Position numbers and translations under genes: made by a program | Shown here: positions 1 through 6,623 of the stretch, piece by piece | Numbering within the stretch: position 1 is the first letter of the stretch | Layout: each line of letters starts with the position of its first letter | The notes under the pieces: generated by a model | The model's input: the letters and a program-made list of their open reading frames with translations, nothing else | The model's database searches: none | Told to the model about the DNA's origin: nothing | Source: an uncultured Geobacter sp. | GTDB taxonomy: Bacteria; Desulfobacterota; Desulfuromonadia; Geobacterales; Geobacteraceae | Length of the DNA stretch: 9,479 nt | Assembly: GCA_937886325.1 (NCBI GenBank) | Contig: CALABV010000130.1 | Span: forward strand, 1 to 9,479 | Direction: 5' to 3'

Positions 1-66
1 ACCAAATGCATCAAGTGCGGCGCCTGCGTGCCCAAGTGCAAGTTCGACGCAATAGTCAAGGCGTAA
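1..66 (+). CDS. C-terminal end of a NuoF-like NADH-binding / Fe-S subunit (partial)
   Basis: Only the last 21 codons are in the window, ending at TAA 64-66. They read TKCIKCGACVPKCKFDAIVK plus a final A. This is a CxxCxxCxxxC [4Fe-4S] ferredoxin signature at the extreme C-terminus, with Lys instead of the usual Pro after the last Cys. Such a ferredoxin tail after a NuoF flavoprotein domain is typical of the diaphorase subunits of NAD(P)-dependent formate dehydrogenases and bifurcating hydrogenases. The NuoF identity is inferred from this tail and from the NuoG-like fdhA only 42 bp downstream. The body of the protein is not visible, so another ferredoxin-tailed Fe-S subunit is possible. The two genes are probably cotranscribed. 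Confidence 0.6.
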   Translation, partial: TKCIKCGACVPKCKFDAIVKA

Positions 67-93
67 CGATTATAAATATTATCGCAAAACAAA

Positions 94-100
94 AAGGAGG
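94..100 (+). promoter_or_regulatory. Ribosome-binding site of fdhA
   Basis: AAGGAGG lies 8 nt before the ATG at 109, a near-perfect Shine-Dalgarno sequence. It fixes the fdhA start. The spacer between the upstream stop and fdhA is AT-rich, and I see no separate promoter in it. Confidence 0.85.
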
Positions 101-108
101 TATCATCA

Positions 109-2790
109 ATGTCTACAGTCACTCTGACCATAGACGGCCAACAGGTAAGTGTTCCCGCTGGAACAACGGTCCTGGAAGCCGCGTGGAAAGTGGGATCTTT
201 CATCCCGACATTCTGCCATGATCCGGAGCTCAGCAAGCCGGGCGCCTGCCGTATCTGCGTGGTGGAAATCAAGGGTGCCCGCAATCTTCCCGCTTCGTGC
301 GTAACCGCTGTTGCCGAAGGCATGGTTGTTGAGACCGCTTCCCCGGCTGTTATCGAAGCGAGAAAAACCATCCTTGAACTCATGCTGGACAACCATCCGG
401 AAGACTGCCTTACCTGCCATCAGGCAGGCGACTGCAAACTGCAGGATTACGCCTATTTCTACAACGTGAAGCCGGGCGCATTCGGCGGCGCGAAGAAGGA
501 TTACGACATCGAGGACGATAATCTCTTTATCGTCAGGAACATGAACAAGTGCATCCTGTGCGGCAAGTGTCTCCGCGCCTGCGAAGAGAAGCAGGGCCGC
601 GCGGTTATCGACTTCGCCTACCGCGGTTTCAGGACCAAAGTCTCGACCGCCATGGACAAGCCGCTGGCCGATTCCGTCTGTGTCTCCTGCGGAAGCTGCG
701 TGGCCGTATGTCCCACCGGCGCACTGACCGAGAAGGCGATGATCGGCAAGGCGAGGAAGTGGGAAGTGCAGAAGGTTCGCACCACCTGCCCATTCTGCGG
801 CGTGGGCTGCAACTTCGACCTGAACGTCAACCAGGGCAAGGTTATCGGCGTCACCTCCAATGCGGCTGCCCCGACTAACGGACGCGATATGTGCGTCAAG
901 GGACGTTTCGGCGTCGACTATGTACACAGCCCCAACAGGCTTACCAAGCCATTGATCAAGAAAAACGGAGAATTCGTCGAGTCTTCCTGGGACGAGGCTC
1001 TGGACCTGGTGGCGAGCAAGCTCGGCGCCATCAAATCCAAGTACGGCAGCGATGCAATCGCGGCGCTTTCTTCCGCCCGCTGCACCAACGAAGAAAACTA
1101 CCTCTTTCAGAAATTCATGCGCGCGGGGATCGGCACCAACAATGTCGATCACTGCGCCCGAACTTGACACGCTCCCACTGTAGCCGGTCTGGCTACTTCT
1201 TTCGGCAGCGGCGCAATGACCAACTCTTTTGCCGATTATCTGAATACCGACCTGTACTTCGTTATCGGCTCCAACCCCACCGAAGCGCATCCCATGGCAG
1301 GCGCCAAAATCATGTCTTCGCTCCTTAATGGAACGAAACTGATCGTGGCCGACCCTCGTCGTATCGAACTCGCTGAAAAAGCCGACATCTGGTTGCAGCA
1401 CAGACCAGGTACCGACATTCCTCTCCTGAACGGTTTGATGCACATCATCATCAAGGAAGGTCTCCAGGACAATGCATTCATCGATGAGCGCACTGAAGGA
1501 TTCGAGGCCCTGAAAGCCACGGTGGAGACATACACCCCCGCCAGGGTTGCCGAGATGACCGGAGTGCCCGAAAAACTGCTCTATGACGCGGCCCGTCTCT
1601 ATGCGACCACGGCCAAGGCCATGATCTGCTATACCCTTGGTATTACGGAGCACATCTGCGGCGTCGACAACGTCATGAGCGTCGCCAACCTTGCCATGCT
1701 CACCGGTCACCTGGGCAAGGAAGGGTGCGGCGTTAACCCGCAGCGCGGCCAGAACAACGTACAGGGCGCATGCGATATGGGCGCGCTACCCGGCGATTAT
1801 CCCGGATACCAGAAGGTTGTTAATCCCGAGGCGCAGGCCAAGTTTGAAAAGGCCTGGGGCGTGAAACTGTCCGAAAAGCCCGGCCTGACCATCCCTGATA
1901 TGATGGACGCAGCCGTAGAAGGCAAACTGAAGGCGATGTACGTGCTGGGTGAAGACCCGGTCATGACCGACCCGGACGCCAACCACATCAAGAAGGCCTT
2001 CAACGCCATGGAGTTCGTGGTTGTCCAGGAACTGTTCATGTCCGAGACCGCCAAGCTGGCCGACGTCATTCTTCCGGGCGCGAGCTTCGCGGAAAAAGAC
2101 GGAACCTTCTCCAGTTCCGAGCGTCGCGTGCAGCGCGTGCGCAAGGCCATCGAGCCCATCGGAGACTGCAAGGCCGACTGGCAGATTATCTGCGAGGTCG
2201 CGAACCGCATGGGCTGTAAGATGGACTACACCCATCCGGAGCAGATATTCAACGAGATGGCGGCTCTCACACCGTCCTACGGCGGCATCAACTACGAGAG
2301 AATCGAGCATATCGGTCTTCAATGGCCCTGCCCGACTCTCGACCATCCGGGTACGCCGGTCCTCCACACCAAGAGCTTTGCTCGCGGAAAGGGACTCTTC
2401 AAGGCTATCGAGCATACCCCTCCCGCGGAAATGCCGGACGAGGAATATCCGTACCTCCTCTCCACCGGCCGCATCCTGTACCACTACAACGTGACCACGC
2501 GTCATTCTTCCGCCCTGGATGCGCACCGGCCGGAAGAAATGGCCATGATTCACCCCGCGGACGCCGCTACCCTCGGCGTGTGCACGGGCGACAAGGTACG
2601 GGTGTCCTCACGTCGCGGCAGCGTCGTGACCAAGGTGGATGTCACCGACAAGGTGCTGACGGGCATGATCTGGATGAGCTTCCACTATCGTGAAACTCCC
2701 ACCAATGAACTGACCGTCAACGCCTTCGACCCGGTCAGCAAGACCGGTGAATACAAGGTAGCGGCAGTACAGATTGAAAAGGTAGCATAG
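109..2790 (+). CDS. fdhA: Selenocysteine-containing formate dehydrogenase alpha subunit, NuoG-like (in-frame TGA = Sec)
   Basis: The enzyme interconverts formate and CO2 at a Mo/W-bis-pyranopterin centre and passes electrons along Fe-S clusters, here probably to an NAD(H) subunit encoded upstream. Frame +1 is open from ATG 109 to TAG 2788-2790 except for TGA 1165-1167, giving 893 residues with Sec353. Seen in order: a [2Fe-2S] domain (C36, C47, C50, C64); a NuoG-type His-Cys cluster (H96, C100, C103, C109); two ferredoxin [4Fe-4S] motifs (C148/C151/C154/C158 and C191/C194/C197/C201); then the catalytic domain with its own cluster (C227, C230, C234, C262). The local sequence VDHCART-U-HAPTVAGL matches the FdhF active site, including the conserved His after Sec. 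No Tat signal is visible, so the enzyme is expected to be cytoplasmic. The domain layout and length match the Moorella-type FdhA. Whether NAD or NADP is used cannot be told from this subunit. Standard-code gene callers split it at 1167 and restart at 1216. Confidence 0.95.
1165..1207 (+). promoter_or_regulatory. Selenocysteine UGA codon with bacterial SECIS-like hairpin
   Basis: TGA occupies 1165-1167. A perfect hairpin follows at 1180-1196, with stem gtagcc (1180-1185), loop ggtct (1186-1190) and stem ggctac (1191-1196). The loop begins 18 nt after the UGA. From memory of the E. coli fdhF SECIS, both the GGUCU loop and the 18-nt distance are the same there. SelB binds this type of element to deliver Sec-tRNA at UGA. 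Unlike fdhF, the upper stem here has no bulged U. The exact 3' boundary is approximate. Confidence 0.85.
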
Positions 2791-2806
2791 TAACATCGCA
2801 GGAAAA

Positions 2807-2833
2807 AAGCCGGGCGCGCCATGCGCCCGGCTT
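2807..2833 (+). terminator. Terminator-like hairpin after fdhA
   Basis: A perfect 11-bp stem, aagccgggcgc (2807-2817) with gcgcccggctt (2823-2833), closes a 5-nt loop 16 nt after the fdhA stop. It is preceded by an A-run and followed by only a broken T tract (cttcttc). It is probably an intrinsic terminator that ends the formate dehydrogenase operon, though the poor T tract leaves some doubt. Confidence 0.7.
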
Positions 2834-3043
2834 CTTCATATGGATCAAGGAACGATTCAGTCCCGCCATTTTCCATCCCTCGGCGCGAATAGCGTTTTCC
2901 GTGTGAATATCCGGTTGAACTTGCCGGCTGAAAAGGCTACCCTCTATCGCGGTTACTTTCCCTTACCTTAAACGGTCTTAATGGCAGGCGTATGAATGCA
3001 TTCACCGATAGTCGGAGGCCGATGCCTCAAGGAGTTGAATAGA
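2834..3043 (+). other. Non-coding leader between fdhA and moeA
   Basis: These 210 bp hold no convincing gene. A weak sigma70-like pair is present: TTGAAC at 2915-2920, a 17-nt spacer, and TACCCT at 2938-2943 (low confidence). Near the 3' end are the 10-bp palindrome gaatgcattc (2994-3003), then the short hairpins ccga-tag-tcgg (3005-3015) and gaggc-cgat-gcctc (3015-3028), directly before the moeA Shine-Dalgarno. The hairpins share a G at 3015, so they cannot both form in full. The AAGGAG at 3029-3034 lies 9 nt before ATG 3044 and decides that start. Confidence 0.5.
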
Positions 3044-4282
3044 ATGAAGAAATCCATTCCCCTGGAAGACGCTCGTGAAATCTTTCAAAAATTCTCCGTC
3101 CCGGCAGGCAGTGAGGATATCCCGATAGCGGATTCCCTGGAAAGGGTTCTCGCGGAGGACATCGTCGCGGATTTTCCCGTTCCCCCTTTCAGAAAGTCTC
3201 CCCTGGACGGTTATGCGCTGCGGGCCGCGGACACCTCCGAAGCCTGCGCGGATACGCCGGTTGCCCTGCGCGTGATTCAGACCGTCTACGCCGGGGATGT
3301 GCCCACGAAACCCATCCTTTCAGGTGAAACAATCGCGGTTACCACCGGGGCGCCTCTTCCGGAGGGGTGTGACGCGGTAATCAAGTATGAGGATATCCGT
3401 CGTGAGCGAGACGATATCATGGTGACCTCACCCCTTCGCGCGGGAGAGAATATCATCCTGCGAGGTGAGGATGTGAAAGAGGGCGAGACGATCCTCGAGA
3501 AAGGGATGACGATTACTCCCTCCGCGATAGGCCTCCTGGCTTCCCTGGGAAGGCGGACGGCTCTTGTATTCAAGAAACCGAGAGTCGCGATATTTTCCAT
3601 CGGCGACGAATTGATGGAGGTCGGCCGGCCCTTGGGTCCCGGAAAGATATACAACAGCAATCTCTTTACTCTCTGCGCCCAGGTTACGGAGGCAGGCGGA
3701 ATTGCCGTGCCCCGTCGAACGATCCATGATGAAAAAGACGCCATTGCGGCGGCGCTTACCGAGGCGATAACGGAAAGCGACATGATAATCACCAGCGGAG
3801 GGGCTTCCGTCGGCGATAAGGATTTGATCAAAGAGGCCATCGCCATCAGCGGCGGCAACAGCCTTTTCTGGAAGGTGGGCATGAAGCCCGGAACCGCCAT
3901 CGCGTGCGGTGAAAAAGACGGCAAACTGATTATCGGTCTTTCTGGAAATCCGTCCGCGGCCATGATATCGTTTCTGATGCTTGTGCGGCCGATCCTGCGG
4001 GGCATGAGCGGGAATCCGACGGAGAACCTGCCTGAAGTAAGCGCCGTTATGGCCACGCCCTTCAGGAAGCAGAGCAAGCAACGTCGCTTCCTGATGGTTT
4101 CCGTTTCATTGCGGAACGGAGCATATCACGCGGTTCCGTCGGGAATACAGAGCCCCGGCGCCGTGAAATCGATGTTGATGTGCAATGCCCTTGTGGATAT
4201 ACCTCCCGGACACGGTCCCTTGCAGGAAGGGGAAATCGTCAAGGCGTTATTGCTTCCCCCTCAGTACCGCATCTCCGGGTAA
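3044..4282 (+). CDS. moeA: Molybdopterin molybdenumtransferase MoeA
   Basis: MoeA inserts molybdate into adenylylated molybdopterin to give active molybdenum cofactor in the cytoplasm. The product is 412 residues, close to the usual size of about 400-410. Visible motifs are the SPLDGYA loop (52-58, with the conserved Asp55), GDEL (187-190) opening the MoCF/Mog-like domain, TSGGASVGD (250-258), and GLSGNPSA (from 298). These match the MoeA active-site pattern. Start 3044 is chosen because AAGGAG lies 9 nt upstream and the protein then begins MKKSIPLEDA, as MoeA proteins do. An in-frame ATG at 2996 would add 16 residues with no ribosome-binding site. The gene lies between a formate dehydrogenase and mobB, which suggests a role in maturing that enzyme. 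Confidence 0.95.
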   Translation: MKKSIPLEDAREIFQKFSVPAGSEDIPIADSLERVLAEDIVADFPVPPFRKSPLDGYALRAADTSEACADTPVALRVIQTVYAGDVPTKPILSGETIAVTTGAPLPEGCDAVIKYEDIRRERDDIMVTSPLRAGENIILRGEDVKEGETILEKGMTITPSAIGLLASLGRRTALVFKKPRVAIFSIGDELMEVGRPLGPGKIYNSNLFTLCAQVTEAGGIAVPRRTIHDEKDAIAAALTEAITESDMIITSGGASVGDKDLIKEAIAISGGNSLFWKVGMKPGTAIACGEKDGKLIIGLSGNPSAAMISFLMLVRPILRGMSGNPTENLPEVSAVMATPFRKQSKQRRFLMVSVSLRNGAYHAVPSGIQSPGAVKSMLMCNALVDIPPGHGPLQEGEIVKALLLPPQYRISG

Positions 4283-4366
4283 TGGAATTGATACTGTCTC
4301 GGTAAGCGTTATTTACAGTAGAGCACGGAACAGTGCCGCAAATTCAATAAGGAACGGGAGAGATTC
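4283..4366 (+). other. moeA-mobB spacer with possible weak promoter
   Basis: This is an 84-bp gap. TTGATA at 4288-4293, a 16-nt spacer and TATTTA at 4310-4315 could be a weak sigma70-like promoter for mobB, but the -10 element is poor. A short hairpin gcac-ggaaca-gtgc lies at 4323-4336. The likely ribosome-binding site of mobB is GGGAG at 4356-4360. There is no terminator, so read-through from moeA is expected. Confidence 0.3.
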
Positions 4367-4867
4367 ATGGAGAGACCGCCGATAGTGTGCGTTGTGGGAA
4401 AGTCCGATGCGGGCAAGACCACGTTTCTGGAGAAGCTGATCAGAGAGTTGAAGAACAGGAAGGTTCGCGTCGGGACCATCAAGCATGACGCTCACGGCTT
4501 CGATATCGACAAGCCCGGGAAGGATACCTGGCGCCACGCCCGGGCCGGAGCGGATGCCGTGATCATATCTTCTCCCGCCAAGTTTGCCCTGATAAAGAAT
4601 GTCGAGGAAGAGATGAACCTCGACACCCTGGCTGAGTTGCATCATGACATGGATATTATTATCACCGAAGGGTTCAAGAGGTCGAACAAACCCAAGATCG
4701 AGATAAACCGCACGGCTCACAGCAAAGAACTGTTATGCGCGTCCGATGAACTGGTGGCTCTCGTGAGCGATGCGGAATGGGATATCGGCGTACCGGTATT
4801 CGGCCTGGACGACGCGTGCGGCGTGGCCGACCTGCTTCAGAATAAATACGGACTGCCGAAGAGGTAG
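4367..4867 (+). CDS. mobB: Molybdopterin-guanine dinucleotide biosynthesis protein MobB
   Basis: MobB is a P-loop GTP-binding protein that assists MobA in forming the molybdopterin-guanine-dinucleotide cofactor used by DMSO-reductase-family enzymes such as formate dehydrogenase. The product is 166 residues. It starts MERPPIVCVVGKSDAGKTT, with the Walker A motif GKSDAGKT at 11-18, followed by the family features TIKHDAHGFDID and the conserved TEGFK (100-104). The length fits stand-alone MobB. GGGAG at 4356-4360 precedes the ATG by 6 nt. It lies 84 bp after moeA on the same strand, and the pair forms a plausible cofactor unit for the upstream FdhA. No mobA is in the window. Confidence 0.93.
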   Translation: MERPPIVCVVGKSDAGKTTFLEKLIRELKNRKVRVGTIKHDAHGFDIDKPGKDTWRHARAGADAVIISSPAKFALIKNVEEEMNLDTLAELHHDMDIIITEGFKRSNKPKIEINRTAHSKELLCASDELVALVSDAEWDIGVPVFGLDDACGVADLLQNKYGLPKR

Positions 4868-4878
4868 CCTGACTACCG

Positions 4879-4899
4879 GGGCGATCCAGGGGATCGCCC
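4879..4899. terminator. Hairpin after mobB, possible terminator
   Basis: A perfect 9-bp stem, gggcgatcc (4879-4887) with ggatcgccc (4891-4899), and a 3-nt loop begin 12 nt after the mobB stop. There is no T tract, so intrinsic termination is uncertain. The hairpin could protect or delimit the 3' end of the moeA-mobB transcript. Confidence 0.45.
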
Positions 4900-4910
4900 G
4901 CGATTCACCG

Positions 4911-4965
4911 CGTCGTTCCGCGTGTCTTCCCGAATAGGCTCAGATGAAGATGCGCAGGAACGACG
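4911..4965. repeat. Long interrupted palindrome between convergent mobB and usp
   Basis: The outer arms cgtcgttccgcg (4911-4922) and cgc-a-ggaacgacg (4953-4965) pair over 12 bp with one bulged A. The pairing resumes after a 2x2 internal loop as tcttc (4925-4929) with gaaga (4946-4950). In total about 17 bp pair within 55 nt. It lies between the ends of two convergent genes, where palindromic intergenic repeats often sit. The outer arms resemble a degenerate form of the common GTCATTCC...GGAATGAC class of bacterial repeats. That resemblance is from memory. Confidence 0.55.
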
Positions 4966-5015
4966 TCACCCGAAATGTCGCGCAAGGCACGGTTCCCGCC
5001 TTTGGTGCAGAAATC

Positions 5016-5462
5016 CTATTTTACCAGCAATACTGAGCATTTTGCCCCGAGAAGGACATGCCGGGCAACGCTCCCCATCAGATATTTCGCCATTCCCGTT
5101 GTGCCCAGAGACGAAATTACTATCAAGTCGATGCCTCTCTCCGCTTCTTCCTGCAGGATCATGTCATAAGGCGTGCCTGATTTCACGTCTGTCGTCACGG
5201 TTATTTCTTTTGCTTCCGGGAATTTTTCGACCTGTTTCAGGATCCCCGTTTTGGCCGATTCAAGCATTTCCTTCTGCAGCTGTATGAGGAGTCCTTCGTC
5301 GATCGAGCAATCGATGGTGCATTGTTGAACAGGGTCCTGGATCACGTGGAGGAGAAAAAGCTCGGCGCCGAACTGCCGGGCGATTTCCACCGCCTGCTTG
5401 ACGGCCTTGTCTGAATGGACGGACATATCTGTCGGTGCTAGAATCTTCGTGGGCTTGAACAT
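5016..5462 (-). CDS. Universal stress protein (UspA family)
   Basis: This is a single-domain 148-residue Usp, the usual length. Usp proteins are cytoplasmic, often dimeric, and many bind ATP during stress or growth arrest. The protein starts MFKPTKILAPTDMS, with the conserved Asp (D12) of the N-terminal nucleotide-binding strand. The C-terminal motif reads S117-x-L-G120, then nine residues, then G130-S131. It matches the ATP-binding pattern G-2x-G-9x-G(S/T) except that the first Gly is Ser, and the residue before the second Gly is Leu where many members have His. ATP binding is likely but less certain. AAAGGAGG on the minus strand (complement of 5468-5475) lies 5 nt before the ATG. The gene is divergent from mscS and convergent with mobB. 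Confidence 0.9.
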   Translation of the reverse strand: MFKPTKILAPTDMSVHSDKAVKQAVEIARQFGAELFLLHVIQDPVQQCTIDCSIDEGLLIQLQKEMLESAKTGILKQVEKFPEAKEITVTTDVKSGTPYDMILQEEAERGIDLIVISSLGTTGMAKYLMGSVARHVLLGAKCSVLLVK

Positions 5463-5531
5463 GTCTTCCTCCTTTCTTCCTGCTCAAATGTCGGGTTTCC
5501 GGATCAATGATACCATCGTTCTCCTGTTCCA

Positions 5532-5559
5532 AGTATGCGGCAAAAAATCATATTTTCAA
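5532..5559 (-). promoter_or_regulatory. Candidate sigma70-like promoter of usp
   Basis: On the minus strand, TTGAAA (complement of 5554-5559), a 16-nt spacer and CATACT (complement of 5532-5537) form a fair -35/-10 pair. It lies about 70 nt upstream of the usp start codon in AT-rich DNA. The match is to the E. coli consensus and is untested. Confidence 0.4.
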
Positions 5560-5620
5560 GAATATCCAAATAATCGATGGAAAACATGGCGGAATCGGGT
5601 TTGTGCTGTATCCTTGCGTT

Positions 5621-5642
5621 ATACGATGCCGTTGCATCGTAT
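5621..5642. promoter_or_regulatory. Perfect inverted repeat upstream of mscS
   Basis: The 9-bp arms atacgatgc (5621-5629) and gcatcgtat (5634-5642) flank the 4-nt loop cgtt, ending 24 nt before the mscS ATG. In this position it could be an operator, a 5'-UTR hairpin, or, with the following short T stretch, a weak terminator or attenuator. I see no basis for naming a regulator. Confidence 0.45.
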
Positions 5643-5666
5643 TTATCCTAGCAAGGAGGGAATGGC

Positions 5667-6482
5667 ATGGAAAACATCGGACAGTATCAGCAGCTTGTCG
5701 TAACGTATGCCACGCAGATCGGTATCAAGATTGCCGCGGCAATCGTATTCTGGATTGTCGGTCGCTGGCTGATCGGCCTGGTGGGACGCCTCCTTCAACA
5801 GACCTTCGAGAGGCAGCAGATTGATCCCAGCCTGATCCGCTACATCGGCAACTTTGTCGCCGTTACGCTGAATATCGTGCTGGTCGTCGCCATCCTCGGC
5901 TATTTCGGCGTGCAGACGACAACCTTTGCCGCGTTGGTAGCCGGTGTCGGCATTGCGGTAGGCGCTGCGTGGAGCGGTCTTCTGGCCAATCTTGCCGCCG
6001 GCATTTTCCTTATCGTGTTGCGACCCTTCAAGGTAGGTGATTTCGTTACGGTCGGAGGGATAACGGGGACGGTCAAGGAGATTGGCTTGTTCGTTACGGC
6101 TCTCAATACTCCGGACAACATCAATACGATGATTGGAAACGCAAAGATTTTCAGCGATACCATCCAGAACTTCACCTCCAATCCTTTCCGGAGGGTGGAA
6201 CTGAAGTGCCAGTTGGCCGGAAGCGCGGATCACGTCGCCGCCATGCAACTCCTGCGCGAAAAGCTCGCCGCTGTTCCGAATGTGCTCGCCGAGCCCGCCG
6301 TAGAGGTTGAAATCCTTGAATTCAACCTGGTCGGACCGGTGCTTGCGGTCCGTCCTTTCTGCCATAACGATCACTACTGGCAGGTCTATTTCGACGGCAA
6401 TCGCACCATCAGGGAGGCGCTTTCCGCGGCGGGTTTCCCGGCGCCGATGCCGGCTCAGACACTCCTCGTGCACAATCAGTGA
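5667..6482 (+). CDS. mscS: MscS-family small-conductance mechanosensitive channel
   Basis: This inner-membrane channel opens under membrane tension during hypo-osmotic shock and lets solutes out. The product is 271 residues, close to E. coli MscS (286). Hydrophobic segments lie at about 17-42, 58-80 and 86-118. The third is the Gly/Ala-rich pore helix AALVAGVGIAVGAAWSGLLA continuing to IVLRPFKVGDFV, the family hallmark leading into the beta domain (about 120-185). An alpha/beta domain follows, ending in VHNQ. AAGGAGGG at 5653-5660 precedes ATG 5667 by 6 nt. The gene is divergent from usp, so the two may share regulation from the 204-bp intergenic region. The family is clear. The paralogue class within MscS is less certain. 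Confidence 0.93.
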   Translation: MENIGQYQQLVVTYATQIGIKIAAAIVFWIVGRWLIGLVGRLLQQTFERQQIDPSLIRYIGNFVAVTLNIVLVVAILGYFGVQTTTFAALVAGVGIAVGAAWSGLLANLAAGIFLIVLRPFKVGDFVTVGGITGTVKEIGLFVTALNTPDNINTMIGNAKIFSDTIQNFTSNPFRRVELKCQLAGSADHVAAMQLLREKLAAVPNVLAEPAVEVEILEFNLVGPVLAVRPFCHNDHYWQVYFDGNRTIREALSAAGFPAPMPAQTLLVHNQ

Positions 6483-6483
6483 T

Positions 6484-6546
6484 CCCGGCGCGGCAGGTGA
6501 AGTCGTCCGGAGAGAACGAAGGATGACTTCAGCTGCCGAATCCGGG
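6484..6546. repeat. Long imperfect hairpin just after mscS
   Basis: Arms 6491-6508 (cggcaggtgaagtcgtcc) and 6521-6538 (ggatgacttcagctgccg) pair at 17 of 18 positions, counting one G-U, around a 12-nt loop. An outer 5-bp helix, cccgg (6484-6488) with ccggg (6542-6546), extends it. It begins 1 nt after the mscS stop and lacks a T tract. A true terminator follows 30 bp later, so this hairpin is a 3'-UTR structure or a palindromic intergenic repeat rather than the main terminator. Confidence 0.6.
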
Positions 6547-6575
6547 GTAACAGCCAACTTATGGTTTCCTGTACG

Positions 6576-6603
6576 AAAAACGGCCCTTAAGGGCCGTTTT
6601 TTT
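6576..6603. terminator. Strong bidirectional intrinsic terminator
   Basis: An 11-bp stem, aaaaacggccc (6576-6586) with gggccgttttt (6591-6601), closes the loop ttaa and is followed by further T (seven T in a row, 6597-6603). The 5' A-run gives a T tract on the minus strand too. It should end both mscS (+) and the small gene at 6624-6800 (-). Confidence 0.92.
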
Positions 6604-6623
6604 GTATCGGGGAGATGATCGGG

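Noticed and set aside
106..1710. 534-codon open frame on the minus strand opposite fdhA
   Set aside because: It is the antisense shadow of a GC-rich, strongly conserved gene. It shows no recognisable domain and has no plausible start signals.
1786..2553. 255-codon minus-strand frame opposite fdhA
   Set aside because: Antisense shadow of the conserved molybdopterin domain, with no protein features of its own.
1216..2790. A separate 524-aa formate dehydrogenase gene starting at ATG 1216
   Set aside because: It is in the same frame as 109-1164, has no ribosome-binding site, and would lack the Sec and Fe-S part of the active site. It is the 3' part of fdhA after the Sec codon.
2996..3043. N-terminal extension of moeA from ATG 2996
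   Set aside because: No Shine-Dalgarno before 2996. The extension would be translated from the structured leader, and the start at 3044 has AAGGAG and matches the family N-terminus.
2834..3043. A Moco riboswitch upstream of moeA
   Set aside because: The leader has only short hairpins and I cannot match the conserved Moco RNA core, so it is listed only as something to test.
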